Shown one piece after another: positions 36,701 to 46,957 of a stretch of 64,000 nt of DNA; position 1 is the first letter of the stretch, and the number at the start of each line of letters is the position of its first letter. The position numbers were made by a program, and so were the translations under genes. Location: the NCBI GenBank assembly GCA_014773175.1, contig VXCM01002579.1:46492-110491 (forward strand), in the 5' to 3' direction. The notes beneath the pieces are model-generated. The model did no database searches. It saw only the letters and a list, made by a program, of their open reading frames with translations, and was not told the origin of the DNA. This DNA comes from Lucifuga dentata (lineage: Eukaryota > Chordata > Actinopteri > Ophidiiformes > Bythitidae).

Positions 36701-39700
36701 GTTATAAACGTCGCCCAGATTTCATACCGCTGCATTTTATCACCAGACTGAAGGAGGCCTTATGTTTTGCTTGTCAGTTAGTTTTATGAATAGCTACTGC
36801 AACACGCAAATAAGGAAGTATCACAGTAACGCCTCTTTCGAGCGCTAAACGCTAAAATATGTAACAGGCATTTATGAATGAGCAAATGTGCTTGCATCAT
36901 GATATTTGCACATAGCAATGTAATAAATCATGTGCTACAGTTTATGAATCTGGGCCACAGTGTCTCAAAGGGCTTAAGTGGTTTACAACACCAACCCAGC
37001 TCAAGCTTTCTAGAGTGATCCGCAAATAAAACTGAGCCTTCAAGGGGGAAACAGACATGTTAGACAGCACCATAATCTAAACACCAAACGATGAATTATC
37101 TTTTAGAAGAAAGGTGTTCCATCCTCCAGTAGAGTTTCATAAACTTTTACGATCAATACAAAAGTGCACTGAAGTAATCTGTCACCATATGGTGACTGAA
37201 CACCTTATTAAGACACTTTATATTGGTTTTTCCTTTAATTTGTCACCCATTGGTATATGAATAAGCTGCAGCAGAAGCACAGAGAGTTTAAATAGGCAGC
37301 CTTGTTGCAAAGGGTTCATTGGATGTGTGCTCTTTCTAAGGTACATTACAGACTTCTCTTTTATGGATAATTTCATACAAGCAAAATTACTTTAAAAATT
37401 AATTTGAAGTCAGTTCCAAAGAACCCAACAAAAAACATGAATATCTTTGTGTCCTGTGTGTTGCCCAGACGTCACCAGAAGTACCCATCATGTACTGACA
37501 ACCACGGTATCCGACCTCCTCCACCAGAGCAGTACCTCACACCCCTGCAGCAGAAGGAGGTGTGTATCCGNATCCGACCTCCTCCACCAGAGCAGTACCT
37601 CACACCCCTGCAGCAGAAGGAGGTGTGTATCCGACACCTGCGGGCCAGGCTAAAGGAAACCATCAGCACACTGCATGTCAGGTGAGAGACATGCCAAAAA
37701 CGTAAGCCCTTCCTCCATTTGTACTTTTTCAGGGTCCCTTTACTATCTTTGCCCTCCTAAATCTTTTGTCCTCTCCCCACTCTTCTGTCCTTTCTCCCTC
37801 CCTCTTAGGGATACAGAAATAGATGAGCTGAGAGTTCAGCTATACAGGATGCAGGAGGACTGGGTTGAAGAGGAATGTCACCGTGTCGAGGCTCAACTGG
37901 CCCTGAAGGAGGCACGGCAGGAGATCCAGCAGCTGAAAAACGCAGTGGATATCGTTCGTAACAGGCTCAGTGATGCTGGGGGGCTCAGTGGCGATGCAGG
38001 GGTCCAGAAGTATTTCCAGGACATCAACACACAAAACCACAAGCTGGAGAACTTGCTGCTCAGCATGGAACTGGCCCAGACCGGATTAGCAAGGGAGGGG
38101 GAAGGCATACCAGGCTTTCGGACCCGAGTTGGGGGATCGGCACCTGCTTCAGTATCAGGGGAAAGTCCTGGGGGAGTGCCCAAACCGGCAGTAGGAGGGA
38201 GAGGGTCATGCTCCTGTGATGGCTCCCCAGCCCGATCCCTAACCCGAAGCTCCACCTACACTAAGCTGAGCGATCAGGCGCTGGCAGACAGGAATGGCAA
38301 CGGACCAGACTTTCCTTGTCTGTCAGGTGCTGGAACCCAGGACAGTGGCTTTGTCTGCTGTGGGGAAAGCAGTATCCCAAGCCGGGCCGACCTGCTTCTG
38401 GAGGCTGCCTTCCTGTCTGAGGAAACAACATCTTTACTCAACTCCTACTCACAAACCTTTCCTCACTCTCTACCTAACTCTCTGCCTCACTCCTTCTCCC
38501 AAACCTTGCCTCACTCCTTCTCCCAACCCTTGCCTCACACTTTGCCGCATAATTTCTCCCACACTTTGCCCCATACCATTCCGCACTCCTCCACCTATGA
38601 GAAGCTGTGCACGGGTGACCGGTTGGCACCCTTTCGTTGCGCCCTTGGTGGTGGAGTGGCCTGTATGAGCCACCCCTGCCTGTCCCACCACCANTTCGTT
38701 GCGCCCTTGGTGGTGGAGTGGCCTGTATGAGCCACCCCTGCCTGTCCCACCACCACCTCTACCTGCACCCGCTCCGGGAGACAGGCATTCAGACTGAAAG
38801 CTGCCCCATTCCTACAACAGCAGGTTATCCTTCCGACCTGGACACCATTGCCGAGCAGCGCACGTTTCGCTCCCAGGCCTGTAGCCCTACTTCCACCTGG
38901 ATGTCTGATGAGGCGGAGGAAGAACTGGACTCCATCACTACCTTAACTTTAGTAACCACAGCGACGATGATGACTGCTGCAACAGAGCCACTTCCTGTCT
39001 CCAAAACACCGGTTGTCGCTCCTCTACCACGTTCTGCCACTGTGACGTGTTCAATGGAGATTCCTCTGTGTAAGGAGAAGGACGGAGAAGAAGAGGAAAA
39101 GCAGGAGAAGGAGCACAGAGAAAAGCTAATTGCTGCAATTGAGGAACAGGAGGAAACAAAACTGGTGGGACTGGTAGAAGAAGGGCAGCAGGCACAGATG
39201 GACACCGTGGGATGTGATCAGGTGGAAAGTCAGGACGCAGTGGAGGAAGCTGCACAGTGGAACCAATGCGATTTGGTGGACACAACAGCAGGGATGCAAG
39301 GTGAGCTTAGAATGGGAGGATGCACTGATGAAGAAGAAGGACAAGGAGACACACAGCTGGAGGACCTCAGTGGGAAAGAGAAGCATAAAGAAGTTGGGCA
39401 GTTAGTAATATCTACCCAGGTAACAGCAGAGTTAAGCCCAAATTGCCAAGGATCATCAGCAGGTGTAGAACAGCCTCAAACCTCCCAACCAAGGAGATCC
39501 ACTTCCCCTGAGGAGTTAGCCAGTCTCAACGTTGTGGAAGCGGATGATGACAATGATGATGAAGAAACTAAAGAACAAGGAAGTGCTGCGGCAGAGGAGG
39601 GAAACTCCTCGTCTACATCAAGCTCTGGTTCTGTTCAGAAAAGCTACTGGAGTCGTCACTTCCTGATTGACCTGCTAGCAGTTGCCATCCCTGTGGTACC

Positions 39701-39869
39701 AACTGTGGCATGGCTCTGCCGTGGTCCGGTACGTAACGGACAGCCCATGTACCACATAGGCTCGCTTTTACGGGGGTGTTGCACTGTGGCACTCCACTCA
39801 CTGCGCAGGGGAGGGGGGTTAAGGCATTACCCCGCAGGCGGGGGAGACCTGGGAGGATCACAGATATGA
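30703..39869 (+). CDS. snph: syntaphilin, axonal mitochondrial anchor (six coding exons)
   Basis: Coding exons: 30703-30752, 31713-31865, 35187-35366, 35963-36070, 37469-37681 and 37809-39869, all with AG/GT borders and matching phases. Counting each contig duplicate once gives 880 codons including stop (879 aa; human about 494). Diagnostic segments: SNSGSYKGSD (res ~150-158), DNHGIRPPPPEQYLTPLQQK (~174-193), a coiled coil at about 190-270 with RMQEDWVEEECHRVEAQLAL, SPARSLTRSSTYTKLSD, and a C-terminal SYWSRH plus hydrophobic anchor (~811-830) followed by SLLRGCCTVALHSLRR. The family docks axonal mitochondria to microtubules through the outer membrane and also binds syntaxin-1. Paralogue syntabulin is less likely: SPARSLTRSSTYTKLSD and synteny favour snph. 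The extra length is in N-terminal Pro/Ser-rich exons, a PHS repeat (~427-475) and a long acidic stretch. The start is uncertain: 18 in-frame open codons precede ATG 30703 in its exon, and its Kozak context is weak. Confidence 0.93.
30753..31712. other. snph intron
   Basis: Donor CACGCAG|GTACAT after 30752 and acceptor TTTCTCAG before 31713. Nothing else is recognised within it. Confidence 0.7.
31866..35186. other. snph intron
   Basis: Donor CCCGC|GTGAGA and acceptor TGGTCAG. It holds the inverted-repeat element at 33406-33829 and poly-T runs near 32448-32468 and 34181-34200. No further exon is recognised. Confidence 0.65.
33406..33829. mobile_element. small inverted-repeat element (MITE-like)
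   Basis: ATCACATAGGACGTGG...ACTCCAC at the left pairs with GTGGAGT...ATGTCCTATGTGAT at the right, giving arms of about 26 bp with a few mismatches. The 145-codon minus-strand frame spanning 33361-33798 lies largely inside it and shows no recognisable domain. No target duplication is clear. Confidence 0.65.
36071..37468. other. snph intron with nested repeats
   Basis: Between donor ACCAAAGG|GTGAGA and acceptor TTGCCCAG. It contains the MITE at 36153-36956, inserted into an older interspersed repeat whose halves lie at about 36118-36152 and 36957-37000. Confidence 0.7.
36153..36956. mobile_element. MITE, possibly PIF/Harbinger-like, inserted into another repeat
   Basis: The ends GGCCCAGATTCATAAA and the exact complement TTTATGAATCTGGGCC form a 16-bp TIR. 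The flanking bases ACA are duplicated on both sides, a 3-bp target size used by PIF/Harbinger elements. Removing it joins GTGTAGCCAAATATCACATA to GTGTCTCAAAGGGCTT, restoring a common fish interspersed-repeat motif, so the insertion event is visible. No coding content. Confidence 0.8.
37509..37633 (+). other. snph: 62-bp assembly duplication inside snph exon 5
   Basis: 37509-37570 equals 37572-37633 with N 37571 between. Together they add 63 bp, i.e. 21 codons in frame (IRPPPPEQYLTPLQQKEVCI repeated). Family members carry this block once, and five other single-N joins here show the same pattern, so it is almost certainly not in the real protein. Confidence 0.9.
38447..38593 (+). repeat. snph: degenerate PHS/FSQ tandem repeat in snph coding exon
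   Basis: About 12-24-bp units built on CCTCACTC and TTCTCCCA encode a run rich in LPHS, FSQT and LPHT (residues about 427-475). It is just upstream of the conserved STYEKL motif. Human syntaphilin has no such run. Confidence 0.85.
38633..38755 (+). other. snph: 61-bp assembly duplication that breaks the snph frame
   Basis: 38633-38693 equals 38695-38755 with N 38694 between, adding 62 bp. As assembled, the frame fails after the N. Counting it once makes the upstream and downstream frames continuous: CMSHPCLSHH leads directly into HLYLHPLRETGIQTE, matching the position of human IQTD. Confidence 0.92.
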
Positions 39870-42800
39870 GAAGAGCTCTTATCTGTTCATCACCTCTGCT
39901 AGTGTCTGGAGTCCTGTGGTGTGAGGAGAGGAAGAGAAAGAATTTCCTGATGTGCATTTCTCGTCAAGATGAAGGAGCGTAATATCTGAGGGGAGCACCA
40001 GGAACAGGAAATGTGCTTTTCTGGCTTTGATTTGCTATGACTGGTAAACTCTGTATGCTTCTTCCATAGTCCTGCTCCTTATTGTCTCACCCAGCTGGTC
40101 CCTACTGTTACTCCCATGATGTCTGCCAAGACAAATGTTGTGCATGGGAATGAAAACTGAATGAGCTGAATGAAATGAACCGCCTGCGCTTGTTTGACAC
40201 TGATTGTCTTGCTTTTGAATGCAGGGAGAGTGTAACAGGAAGATGTTTTTTGATGTATTGTATGATGGTTAACCCACCAGTTTGGCTCAGTTCTGAAATG
40301 TTCGGCTGATCATGTGTTCAACTGATCACACATTTGTGTGTGCGTGTGCGTGTTCAAGAAAGTGTGTATGTAAAAGAGTGTGCAAGAGTTTGTATGTGTA
40401 TTAAGCAAATGGTCTGGTGGTAAGAGGAGCTACAGTACGATCAGTGACCAGTGATCAGTGAAAGGGAAAATCCACCCAAAACCAAAAGTCACGCATCTCA
40501 TCTGGTGTTCAGTCTTGTGTGTCCCATCTGGCTTTATTACGACTGATATCAAGCAGCTCATTTACATTCAGCGCTTTGACAGAACTCAGGGTGAATCTAA
40601 GAGTGTATCATCACGAAATTCAGCAAAACCATTTTGATATAGAGCTAACACACACATTCTATGTATTCGCAAAGTCCATTTCCATTTTAGTAGCATTAGT
40701 TAGTCAACTGAGCAAAAACTTGCCACATATTTTTGAATGTAACTGCACACCAAATACCCAGGGAATGAAATATGGTGCAAAAGATGTTAGAAACAAATTT
40801 TGTAAAAGTTGATGGAAGGGTGGGGCATAGAGGGAAGAACCCATTAAATTTTGGTGCAGATTCAGATCCAGGAATGTTTTTAATGATTTCTTAACATCGC
40901 AATATAGGGCATTATTAGATATTTTTTTGGCAATTTCTTCTCAAGTAATACATGCCAAGGGGAATAAAATAAATGCTTGAACAGGAGGTGCATTAATGGA
41001 ATTACTACTACTAATTATAGGGTGGAAAATTACAACAACCATTAATGTATAGCTGAGATGATACTGATTCAGTAACATCAAAGAGTTTTTGATGAATAAT
41101 TGAACAGTAACTTAAACTGATGAGGATAAATTTTCTGTTCATTGTGGTTGATTCATTCTCTTTAGGCCAGTATATTATTAGAGCAAGACAAATTTTATCG
41201 AGGCTTTTTCTGCCTAGGAATGAGGGAGTTTCTAGTTCTGGGATAAGACTAGTCTGGGTCTTGAGTGTGCAGTTACAGCCCAGATACATAGTATTTGCTG
41301 TTCCTCTACATTTCTTCCACTATCAACCATTTTTGTTGTGCTGTTTCCTTTTTTTCTCACAGATTTTTTTTTACCTTTGTTTTCATCACAGCATTTTTTT
41401 CTTCAGTCTATGGGAGCGAGTACAGAACATCATGTACATCATGTGTTTTAGGGTGGATTTTTTTCCTTTTGCATTTTGTACTTATTCACTGGTTGGATCT
41501 GAATGAAGAAAGATGTGATTTGTGCTCTACGCTGTACATTTCTGCTAACTCAAAGCTCTCATAGTGTAGATTAACTGTCACTCTAGTCGTGTGTATTTCA
41601 AGTCCACAGTACAAGAGTTAGTCACTGCAAATAACAAATGCATTTCTAAGACATGAGTTACTATCTGTTATTTGAGACTCACAATGGAAATCAATAAGAT
41701 ATATTTGACAGACTGAATCTGAGTTGAGATTTGGTTCCCGCGGCTACGATCAGGGTATTTTCCTTGTATGAATGTGTGTATTATGAGAGGAGTTTGAAGT
41801 GGTATCTAATGGCTGCTTCTGTTTGTTGATTGTGTGCAGGTGCATATCTACTGTGTATATGTGTAATAAGGGCAAATAAGCACCCTGTGAGTGTACAATT
41901 ATCCAATTATTCTCACTGTTAGACTTACGAGCCAAACATGGATGGAGAAACACCCCAACACAACCAGCAAGAAGTCTGACCAACACCGGTTTAAAACTTG
42001 AGTTCTTCAGAGAAGAAATAAGCAGAGGGAGATTGATATTTTTTTTTTTTACGATTTTGTTGACATATTTTGCACTATTGCTCACTTTATAAATTTTAGG
42101 CGATTACTTGAAGTTGATATGTGTATCCAAAGTGTTGGATGTCCACAGATTCTGACTGATTGTTCTGTTAGTCTGATCCTATTACTGTATATCAGATCAT
42201 ATTTTAAAGCAGAAACAGCTATACTAGACTTGCAAGTCTGTTAAAATGTGCAAACATTTCAGGGAGCTCCTGAAAAATACAACTACATGTCATAACTTCT
42301 CTTTGAATACTATCAAACAGCTGATAATAACCAGCTCTTTCCATTTCACCACAGAGTGTATCTACAGGCAATTAAAAATGGCTTCCCATAACACACCAGA
42401 AAGGGGGCTTGGATTGATGTACAGATGTGGCCGAAAGTATTGGCCCTTTTATTTTATTCTAATAAGGCAATTCAACATGGCTTCCCGTAACACACTATGC
42501 ATGTATGGGTTGCAAAATACTTACATCAGTTTTTTAAAGTGGAAGATTACCAATACTTTGGCGGCTTCTGTAAGTCTAAAAATGGTGTGTTTAATGTACA
42601 CACACTTGTAGAGAATGAGACTATATTTCATTGTGTTATGATACTGTATAATGTCTTCACCCAGAAATTAGTGACAATCATGACCATCCATCTCCTCCAA
42701 ATATTCAATATGAAGCAGCAGCTATTTAACACACTGAGACGTACAGAAAGATTAAACGAATGTCTTAGGAGCTCTGAAACGTGACTGAAACACTTTCCTA

Positions 42801-44283
42801 TAACCTTCGCTCAGCATCGCTCGTCATCGTGTTTGTCTGGTTTGATGCTTCGACTCTGTTCTACTGACTGTATGGAAAACTCGGTGAAAATGATTTCGGA
42901 GGCAAGGAACAGTTTCATGTTTTACAAAAAGCCATATATTCCTGTGAGGGAGCAGGTGTGAGAATGAGGGAGGTGGCCTCCTCCTCCTCCTCCTCTAGAA
43001 ATTAATGTAATGTATAATGATGAAAGTTGCGTGAATGATTATATCAGCGACATTCTTTGATTGGAGTCAGCTGAACTTAAACACAAGCTGCCTCAGCCTC
43101 TTGAACTGTAACACAGGGTGATAATGAAAAGTAAAGGGAAACATTTAAGACTGCTTTACAACCTTTAAACCCTTCTGCTCGGTTTAAGAGTTTCAGCTTG
43201 TTGTAGGCAGCAGCAGTCATCTCAACCCCATTAATTTTTACCTCTATGCACATATAGTACCTCTGTGTCTACACTTTATCTGCATTATGTGGCCATATGT
43301 ATGTGTAAAGTCATGTACTGATTACGGAACCTTGTGGCTTGTTGAAACTTTTTGTCTTTTTTAATTTATGCTGTTTGCTGGTGTTGCTGACTGTGTTCAA
43401 TTCTACTAGTCTTAATAAGGTTTGGTAAAAAGTCATACTTTTACATTACCGATCTTTGGAAATATCAGCGAACAGTGGTTAAAGGACAATATTCAGACAT
43501 TAAAGGACCACACAGAGAATTTTGCATGTTTGAGCCCAGTAAATACTATCTGCATACATTATATGTTACTGGAAACCATTTTCCAAAACATAAAACTGTA
43601 TTTTTGTTTTCATCCTACTTTGCTAAATCTACTCTTTCAAAATCAAATGTTCAGGTGATACACCAAACTTAAAATTCAATGTTTTGCATGTTAACACTTA
43701 TGTGACAAGGTTCAAGAAATTTCAAAGTTCAAGAAATCTTTAATTCCTGCTGCTATTCATGTTTTTAACAGATGCCGTCATTGCAGCAGGGGTAAAGGTA
43801 GCCCTGCACCTCTGTAACTTTTAACTGTTTAAACGTAACGTAACTTTTAACTGTTTAGACAGTTTTACTGTCCGTTTTGTGTTGTTCCTGTGCACCTACG
43901 GCCACACGAATTTCCTTTTGGAGAATAATAAAGTTGAACTTGTTGCAGAAGGCACGGTCATTCTAATTTTTTGGGACTATCTATATTCCATGGCGGAGAA
44001 ATACATTTTCCTTTCTGTGCAACACCATCTTGGATTGGTTAATTTAAGTAACTTTGTCAAAAAAATTTAACTGACATTTTGTTTGCTGTGATGTTTACTT
44101 ATCTCAACCATGTTTCAAGTATCTACAAGTTGATTTTAATAGCGTACTTGAATGAACTAAAACCAGTGGTAGTCTGGAAGGTAAAAAGGAAAAACAATTC
44201 TAATATTGTAGTATGTTTTGGAAAATGGCTGGCAGTGATGCAACGTCTATGCAGGTTGTATTTATTGGGCTCAAATAAATAAA
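39870..44283 (+). other. snph: probable snph 3' UTR
   Basis: Non-coding sequence downstream of the stop with candidate AATAAA signals at 40963, 43927, 44274 and 44278. Mammalian snph also has a multi-kilobase 3' UTR, so the distal pair is a plausible end; which signals are used cannot be told. A stretch near 43880-43935 (GAATTTCC...GGAGAATAATAAAG) resembles a LINE 3' end and may have supplied one poly(A) signal. The 42417-42450 segment GTGGCCGAAAGTATTGG resembles a Tc1-type terminus, too short to call. Confidence 0.5.
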
Positions 44284-45332
44284 AAGTCACTGGTATATTC
44301 CTTTAAAGCTGGAATGTGCTTGTTTTGGATTCTGACAATTCTCTTTCCCCATCCCATATCAAATTCACTTTAGTCACTTTTTTTTTTTTTTTNTTTTTTT
44401 TTTTTTGCTATGGAGGGCGCTGATTAAAGTCAGAAAAACTGACTCATGTCATATAAAAGGTTACTTTCCATCAATGAATAATGTTTGAAAATTAAAACCA
44501 CTCCTAGAAATTGAGGAGTTGCATTAGGATTATAAGGGCGCTGTGTATGTGTTGGGGAGGGAGGGGGGAGGAGGAGGTAGAGGAGGAGGGGGCAGTCAGA
44601 GTTTTCTGTTGTGAATCTTTGCGTGTGAACTGTCATTTTATGCTTTAATTCTTGTCTGATTGTCTGATGTGTGTAATAGCCTATAATGACTAACAAAGGT
44701 TATAAGTGACATTAAGGACATTCAATGCCTTGTAAAGCAGATATTAATATCTACAAAAACTTAATGTAAATTAACTATTTTAATGGCAATAGTAATGTGT
44801 ACAGTAAAAGACATCAGTAGGCTCCATTCAGTCTCACGACACTATATAAAGAAAGATACCAAAATCCTCTATATTAAACAGCATGGATAAACATTTTCTG
44901 TCATCTTTATCTGTGTTTGTCTCAGTCTCCTAACTTCAGTTTGGATCATTTTTTTTGTTTGATACTGTAACTGTTAAGGAAATTGTCCTTTTGTTTTCCC
45001 ATAAAGCTCCACTAGCGCCCTCTAGAGGCCACAGGACTCCTTAAATCCAAAGAGAACCAAAATGTTTGAACCACCAAATGATTTTGCCCTCCTGAGATTC
45101 CTACACTGCAAAATAAGTACACAGAATCCAGCATGAAAACAAGTCCAGAGGATTAATATAGTAGAATAAATACATGAATAGATTTCTATGAGATCAGTCA
45201 GGAGAACCTCTCCTGACTGATCTTACAGAAAATCATCTGCACCTATTTACTATAGCATTGAAAAAAAAAAATCTAATACATTATATTCTAGCTGAAAGAT
45301 ATAATATTCTCAGTTAATGTGAACAGAAAGAC
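44284..45332. other. intergenic spacer between convergent genes
   Basis: About 1 kb between the last snph poly(A) signal and the first sdcbp2 one. It contains a poly-T run split by N 44393, a GGA-rich stretch near 44555-44592, and the hairpin at 45191-45223. Confidence 0.5.
45191..45223. repeat. perfect 15-bp-arm hairpin
   Basis: AGATCAGTCAGGAGA and its exact complement around a 3-nt loop (ACC), between the convergent 3' ends of snph and sdcbp2. There is no U-run after it on either strand, and no family is recognised. Confidence 0.85.
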
Positions 45333-46957
45333 TTTATTTGTTTTACAATAATTATCTTGGTTACATTTGTATATAAACTTTTAGCTTTATTTTTTTTTTT
45401 TACAGAATGACAGTAATGTTTACCAGACTGCATAAGTAGAAAATAAAAGGAATACATGCATCCAAATATGAACAGCATTAAAAGGAGCGTCTTTATATAA
45501 CAAGTACAAATTCACATAATCACCTGTGAGCTCTGCTCAGCCTCAATGCGTTCATCAATCAAGGAAGGAATAAAACTGAGGAAACTCCTCTCAACACTGA
45601 GCAGAAACCCATATAGGGAATTAAATGCCTTTAATCTGAACAGCAACAAATTTGAGCTATTTTTTATATTTGTTTTAATAAGGTCTCACTAACATGAGGC
45701 ACCACAAACAGCCAATAATAAAAAAAAACCACAATGGTTAAATCTACATAATTCTTGAAATGGATACAGAAAGACAACCTCGTAAAGGTAGTGGAAAGTG
45801 CACTTAGTGGGTCCGCACAGCACAGACCCTGTCCAAACATCTTACGAGTCCCTCCAAAAATAAGATTTGAAAGCACAAGACTGTTAGCAAACACAACGTA
45901 CTTTGTGATGGCCAATCACGAGCTGCACTGCAGTTTTTCTGACTTGTGCCTTTTATGACTTTTCGTCCGACAAGAAACAAGGAAATTTCAGGGTGGACAG
46001 GGTCATGAAATCCCAGCTGCATAGGGCAACAAACATCCACTGCTGCCCTTTTCCCTACACTTTCCCGTGGAATGTGCACGTTGATCCCAGTACCTAACAA
46101 CGAATAAAATCTGGGTAGTTTTTCACTTCCTAACATTTGGCCGTATGTATGGGAAATGTATGGGTTGTGTGGTACAATGTTCAATGTCATCTCTTGGAGA
46201 AGGAGAGCTGCAGCGTAATAAATCAATAATAACTCCCCACAGGGTGTAGAAGTCCCAAATCCACACCAAAATTGACAAGTCACATTAATTTTCTTGTATT
46301 GTCTGTGGTATAACAAAAGCTTGGATATTCTCATGGTTAAATCCTATTAATTTAATCATTTGAGTGAAAATGAGCACACATTGGAATCCAGAAAGGAACA
46401 TTTCACATGATGGCCCAGGTGTTGGTTTAGCTCTGCAGAATCAAATTATGTAAGTACACACATCAGCGGCAAAGTGCAGGGATTCAGAGTGCAGCCATAA
46501 TATTCGGGGTTTGATAACTGACCTGGCCTTTACAGCATTCTGACACGCAAGGTTCAAAGTCATTTGCCAATGATTTTATCTCCACAATGAAGGAGGAAGC
46601 TCTGGGCTCATGAAGAGTGCATGGCTTTAAAAAAAACAATTATGAGCTGTCCTTAAGGTCACATACAAAATAAGAAAAAAACATTTAATACTAGGTTAAC
46701 ATTAAAGTATTAAACATGTCAGCAGAAATGAGGAAAACAGAGAAAAGGAAATGCTATACTAGACAACAAACCTAAATAACAGAAAAAATGATAAAAGGCA
46801 TTTTATGATTATATTAATAATGAGAAATGTTGACGACGGTGATTGTGATGCAGGAGGTTTGTATGAAGATAGAAAGAGAGAGAGAGACAGACAAAGAGAA
46901 AGAGAGGGAGCAAGAGAGCGATCTGTATAGATTGTAGACATCCTTAGCGACTGGCAT
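45333..46957 (-). other. sdcbp2: probable sdcbp2 3' UTR
   Basis: Downstream of the sdcbp2 stop; minus-strand AATAAA signals lie at 45386-45391 and 45333-45338. A 176-codon minus-strand frame at 45804-46334 lies here but has no recognisable domain. Confidence 0.5.

Noticed and set aside
37509..37633. A genuine internal repeat in syntaphilin
   Set aside because: The exact 62-bp copies flank a single N like five other joins, and family members have one copy.
38825..39386. Antisense frames opposite the snph acidic region
   Set aside because: Shadows of the GA-rich coding strand; Ser/Cys/Phe-rich as expected from its complement.
42417..42500. Tc1-type terminus (GTGGCCGAAAGTATTGG) as a full element
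   Set aside because: Only one short degenerate end is visible, with no partner terminus or transposase.
45804..46334. 176-codon minus-strand frame
   Set aside because: No recognisable domain; lies in the probable sdcbp2 3' UTR, no splice context, composition like non-coding DNA.
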